Assembly: GCA_003344405.1 (NCBI GenBank)
Contig: NOWV01000037.1
Span: 434,001 to 498,000 of the forward strand
DNA length: 64,000 nucleotides
Reading direction: 5' to 3'
Source: Trichoplax sp. H2
Taxonomy: Eukaryota; Placozoa; Uniplacotomia; Trichoplacea
Under the pieces are notes generated by a model that saw only the letters and a program-made list of their open reading frames with translations, was not told the DNA's origin and did not search any database. This document shows positions 61,501 through 64,000 of the stretch, piece by piece; the first letter of the stretch is position 1; each line of letters opens with the position of its first letter. The translations under genes and the position numbers were made by a program.

Positions 61501-62420
61501 TGTTGATTTTGTAGATGCTGATGTTGATCCAGAATTAGCTATGGTACAAATGAGATAGATAGTTTGTATCATCCAATAGCTGAACACCGTAAATGCCATT
61601 GATAATTTTTATAAATTATTGTTTCATCAGGCTCTTCGCGTTTCTCTTGAAGAATCGCGGCAAAGACAAGAAGAAGAAAGTAAGAAAGCAAATTCTGTTG
61701 CGGCTCAGGATGGCAGTGCATTTACACCCAATCCAAGTCAGTTACAGTGTAAATTATATTCGTTGCTGTTAATGTACATTGTTTCATTGTTACCAGACTA
61801 ATTAATTTACTATTGGTTTATAGGTTCTATTGAAGAATCATTACTTGAACAAGCATTGGCCATTTCTCTAGATTCTAGAATGGAGACAACTACTCCAAAT
61901 ACGGATAGGCCAGATACAACGCCGAGGGTAAGATAGTCAAAAATTGATCCGTTACTGTCATTATCCAATTCTATAGGTTAGAATCAGCTAAAAAGGATGT
62001 CCAGTATTTATGAAGAGCAACTGATATTAATCGATGATTTTATTCACTATGGAATTATTGCATTCAGGAGGTCTCAAGTTTAACTGAAGAGGAACAAATG
62101 GAACTTGCTATGCAGATGTCATTACAAGGTAGGCCTATAACTGTAATAGATATGTAATGATTGCTTGTTGAATTTTATATTGATTTTGGATAGACTTTAA
62201 AGATATACGAGAAGGCAATGATGGAAATAAAGAAATGGACGAGGAAATGGATGCTACGGATTTAATTTCCGATCCATCAGTGTTACAAACGGTATTGGGT
62301 AGTTTAGAAGGAATCGATCCGAATAGCGATATGGTAAGAAATTTAATGGGATCTCTACAAGAAGAGGAAGAGGCTATGGATGTAGATGATGGTAAAAAGG
62401 AGAATAAAGATGCAAAATGA
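58518..62420 (+). CDS. PSMD4: 26S proteasome ubiquitin receptor Rpn10
   Basis: Eleven exons close in phase: 58518-58543, 58681-58821, 60380-60491, 60763-60849, 60951-61019, 61100-61161, 61387-61543, 61631-61736, 61824-61927, 62068-62128, 62194-62420, giving 383 residues (human 377). Rpn10 binds polyubiquitin chains and joins the lid and base of the proteasome. The VWA domain starts [20 protein letters not shown] and continues with [33 protein letters not shown] and HLVTVPPGP. Three ubiquitin-interacting motifs follow: [27 protein letters not shown] and [13 protein letters not shown]. Human has two, Drosophila three. The C-terminus has [20 protein letters not shown] and an acidic/lysine tail, as in orthologs. 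Intron 2 (1.56 kb) is by far the longest and repeat-bearing. The start is fixed by the conserved MVLEST. Confidence 0.96.
59385..59740. repeat. ~120-bp tandem repeat in PSMD4 intron 2
   Basis: Three diverged units, each with CTTCTGCTACG or a variant, then TATGGAA, AGTACAAGTGA, CAGATAGTA and ACTGTACTG...GTAAGAA landmarks. A degraded fourth unit may follow near 59915-59975. The small open frames here are by-products. Confidence 0.65.
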
Positions 62421-63651
62421 AGTACCGTCAGCGTACAACGATTAGGGTGCATTTACTGTATATCTCTACCTGTAGTTGCGCTGTCATTGCTTACCTAAGA
62501 TTGTTAATACAGTGTTTGAAGTGACCGAAATTATTGCCATTGGTTGCGCGAGTGTAGTCAATTCAACTTTTTATACCAACATTAAGATTACCGAGTAACC
62601 ATCGTTATAGGTTGTATACAAAATATTTAATGACTGTGCTATTCATTGTCATTACATATCTTTATATTGATTTAAGTTCGATATAACGTTATTGGAAGAA
62701 ATCGTTGATATTCACGTCTGTATTGGATATGGTATTACTGCCATACATAATAAAATCCTAGAATATTGCACTTTCAAGGGTTTCAGACCTTACTGATCGA
62801 ATTACTAACAACTAACATTTCTGCTCGAATGGATTAACATTTAGACATCAATTCTATCGCTAGTGTATCGTCTCAAACGTTTCACCTACATACAGAGCAT
62901 AATAATATCTGCAATAAATGCATTGCCTTAAAATTTCAGGATGAATTACGAATCATTGTCGTTAGTCAAGGCTGAAATAGTTACGTAAAAATAGAATACA
63001 TACACTACATGACAATTAGATTCTCAACGGCATGAAAAACGATTGATGCTTTCTGTTTGTGTACATCATTCCGAATTTTGGACGTATGTGTGAAATGCTA
63101 CGACTAATAAAACGATTTATGTACCAATAGTTATAGACAAACAGTTACGATAATAGTGAAGTCAATTGTATTTTCTACCAATAGCCAGTAGGCGATTTTA
63201 AATGATACTGTTCTATATACAAATACAGGTAAATATAACTTTGAAAACATTTTAGTATAGTACCACATTCAATTCAAGTCCTGAAATACATGCACCAATT
63301 TCGAAAAAATAAGTGCCATGTTATTGATAAAGATCGTACGGGGTAAAGCCTTTGTACAAAGATAGCGAGTTTTAAAATGGGAGATATTACATGAAAGATT
63401 AATTTATGATATAGCTATCAATTTTAATAATTAAAAATGTCTTGCTATGGTAAATTCCATACTGCATGACTACCTTAAATAACAGGTACTGGTAAATATT
63501 CGAAAGATACCAGCAATTATTACATACAAATATAGCACATGTACAATCAGGAACAATGACAAATCAGTAGCAGGTCATTTGCGTCCATATATGAGCGCTT
63601 CATACTTTTAACAAATTTTCGTGATGCTTATGATGATATGGTCTGCCACCA
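62421..63651. other. Convergent 3' intergenic region
   Basis: About 1.2 kb between the stops of PSMD4 (+) and the NSD-type gene (-). No exon recognised; presumably both 3' UTRs. Confidence 0.4.
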
Positions 63652-64000
63652 TTAGTTGGACTTGTTAATATCTTGGTCATCGTCGATACACTGGTGGCAA
63701 AGCAAAACCATCTCTCCACAGCTATTCTTAGACTGAATTCTACCGTTAGCGTGCGTTTTACAAAATGAATTCGGACAACGGCTACATAACTGATTAGCAG
63801 CTTTACCACAAATATCACAATGATGCCACGGGCAATCCCATTTTCCTCGAGGGATACCATCAATTGTTAGACATTCCAAGTGATAGCATTTATAGCAACT
63901 TTTACGACTGCACATTATTAGCTGTCCGCCATCACCACACACATAGCATTCATCTTCGTGTTTGATTGCTCTTTTTCGCTTTTTTCGTTTTTTGCGCTTA
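63652..64000 (-). CDS. NSD-family histone methyltransferase, last exon
   Basis: Partial: only the C-terminal ~115 codons are inside the window, the rest lying beyond 64000. A basic linker (KRKKRKKRKRAIKHEDE) leads into a zinc-binding tandem PHD/C5HCH unit: CYVCGDGGQLIMC, CYKCYHLECL, GKWDCPWHHCDICGK, LCSRCPNSFCKTH and VLLCHQC. This arrangement follows the SET domain in NSD1/NSD2/NSD3, which dimethylate histone H3 lysine 36. In those proteins the unit binds histone tails and partner proteins such as NIZP1. The SET domain itself is not visible here, so catalytic competence cannot be judged. Stop codon at 63652; a second frame (63600-63863) over the same bases is a shadow. Confidence 0.88.
   Translation of the reverse strand, partial: KRKKRKKRKRAIKHEDECYVCGDGGQLIMCSRKSCYKCYHLECLTIDGIPRGKWDCPWHHCDICGKAANQLCSRCPNSFCKTHANGRIQSKNSCGEMVLLCHQCIDDDQDINKSN

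Overview
This window reads as a piece of nuclear genome from an early-branching invertebrate animal. It is AT-rich. Its genes are split by mostly short GT-AG introns and include animal-specific families: adducin, an NSD-type chromatin protein, SNM1A nuclease and the proteasome ubiquitin receptor Rpn10. A placozoan (Trichoplax-like) is my best guess from gene style. That is an inference, not a database match. I see no bacterial operons, CRISPR arrays, tRNA or rRNA genes.

Layout, left to right. 1-4669 (-): most of a soluble, atypical cytochrome P450 whose heme-binding end lies outside the window. 6.7-7.0 kb: a palindromic GTAC-rich island. 7553-10806 (+): SNM1A/DCLRE1A DNA cross-link repair nuclease in nine exons. 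11578-13055 (-): a small secreted, N-glycosylated, cysteine-containing protein that I cannot place. 15775-19962 (+): an intronless 1395-residue protein made almost wholly of thirty 42-residue TPR units, with a decayed, still in-frame continuation past its stop codon. 22590-32538 and 34775-45001 (both -): two tandem adducin paralogs with matching exon maps, each carrying a very long, repeat-filled tail. 47314-49152 (-): the C-terminal half of an alpha-oxoamine synthase, inactivated by two stop codons and lying between two copies of a ~1.25 kb direct repeat. 51947-53560 (-) and 54544-56187 (+): two divergent intronless GH20 beta-hexosaminidases, both ending in ER-retrieval signals (RDEL, KDEL). 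58518-62420 (+): PSMD4/Rpn10 in eleven exons with three UIMs. 63652-64000 (-): the last exon of an NSD-family gene.

The genes do not form one pathway. Housekeeping functions (DNA repair, proteasome, chromatin) alternate with lineage-style expansions (TPR protein, adducin pair, hexosaminidase pair). Three islands of GTAC palindromes lie upstream of the SNM1A, hexosaminidase and PSMD4 starts and may be shared promoter architecture. Exon models were built by hand from splice sites, reading phase and protein-family similarity. All phases close, but ends without a start or stop codon may be off by a few bases.
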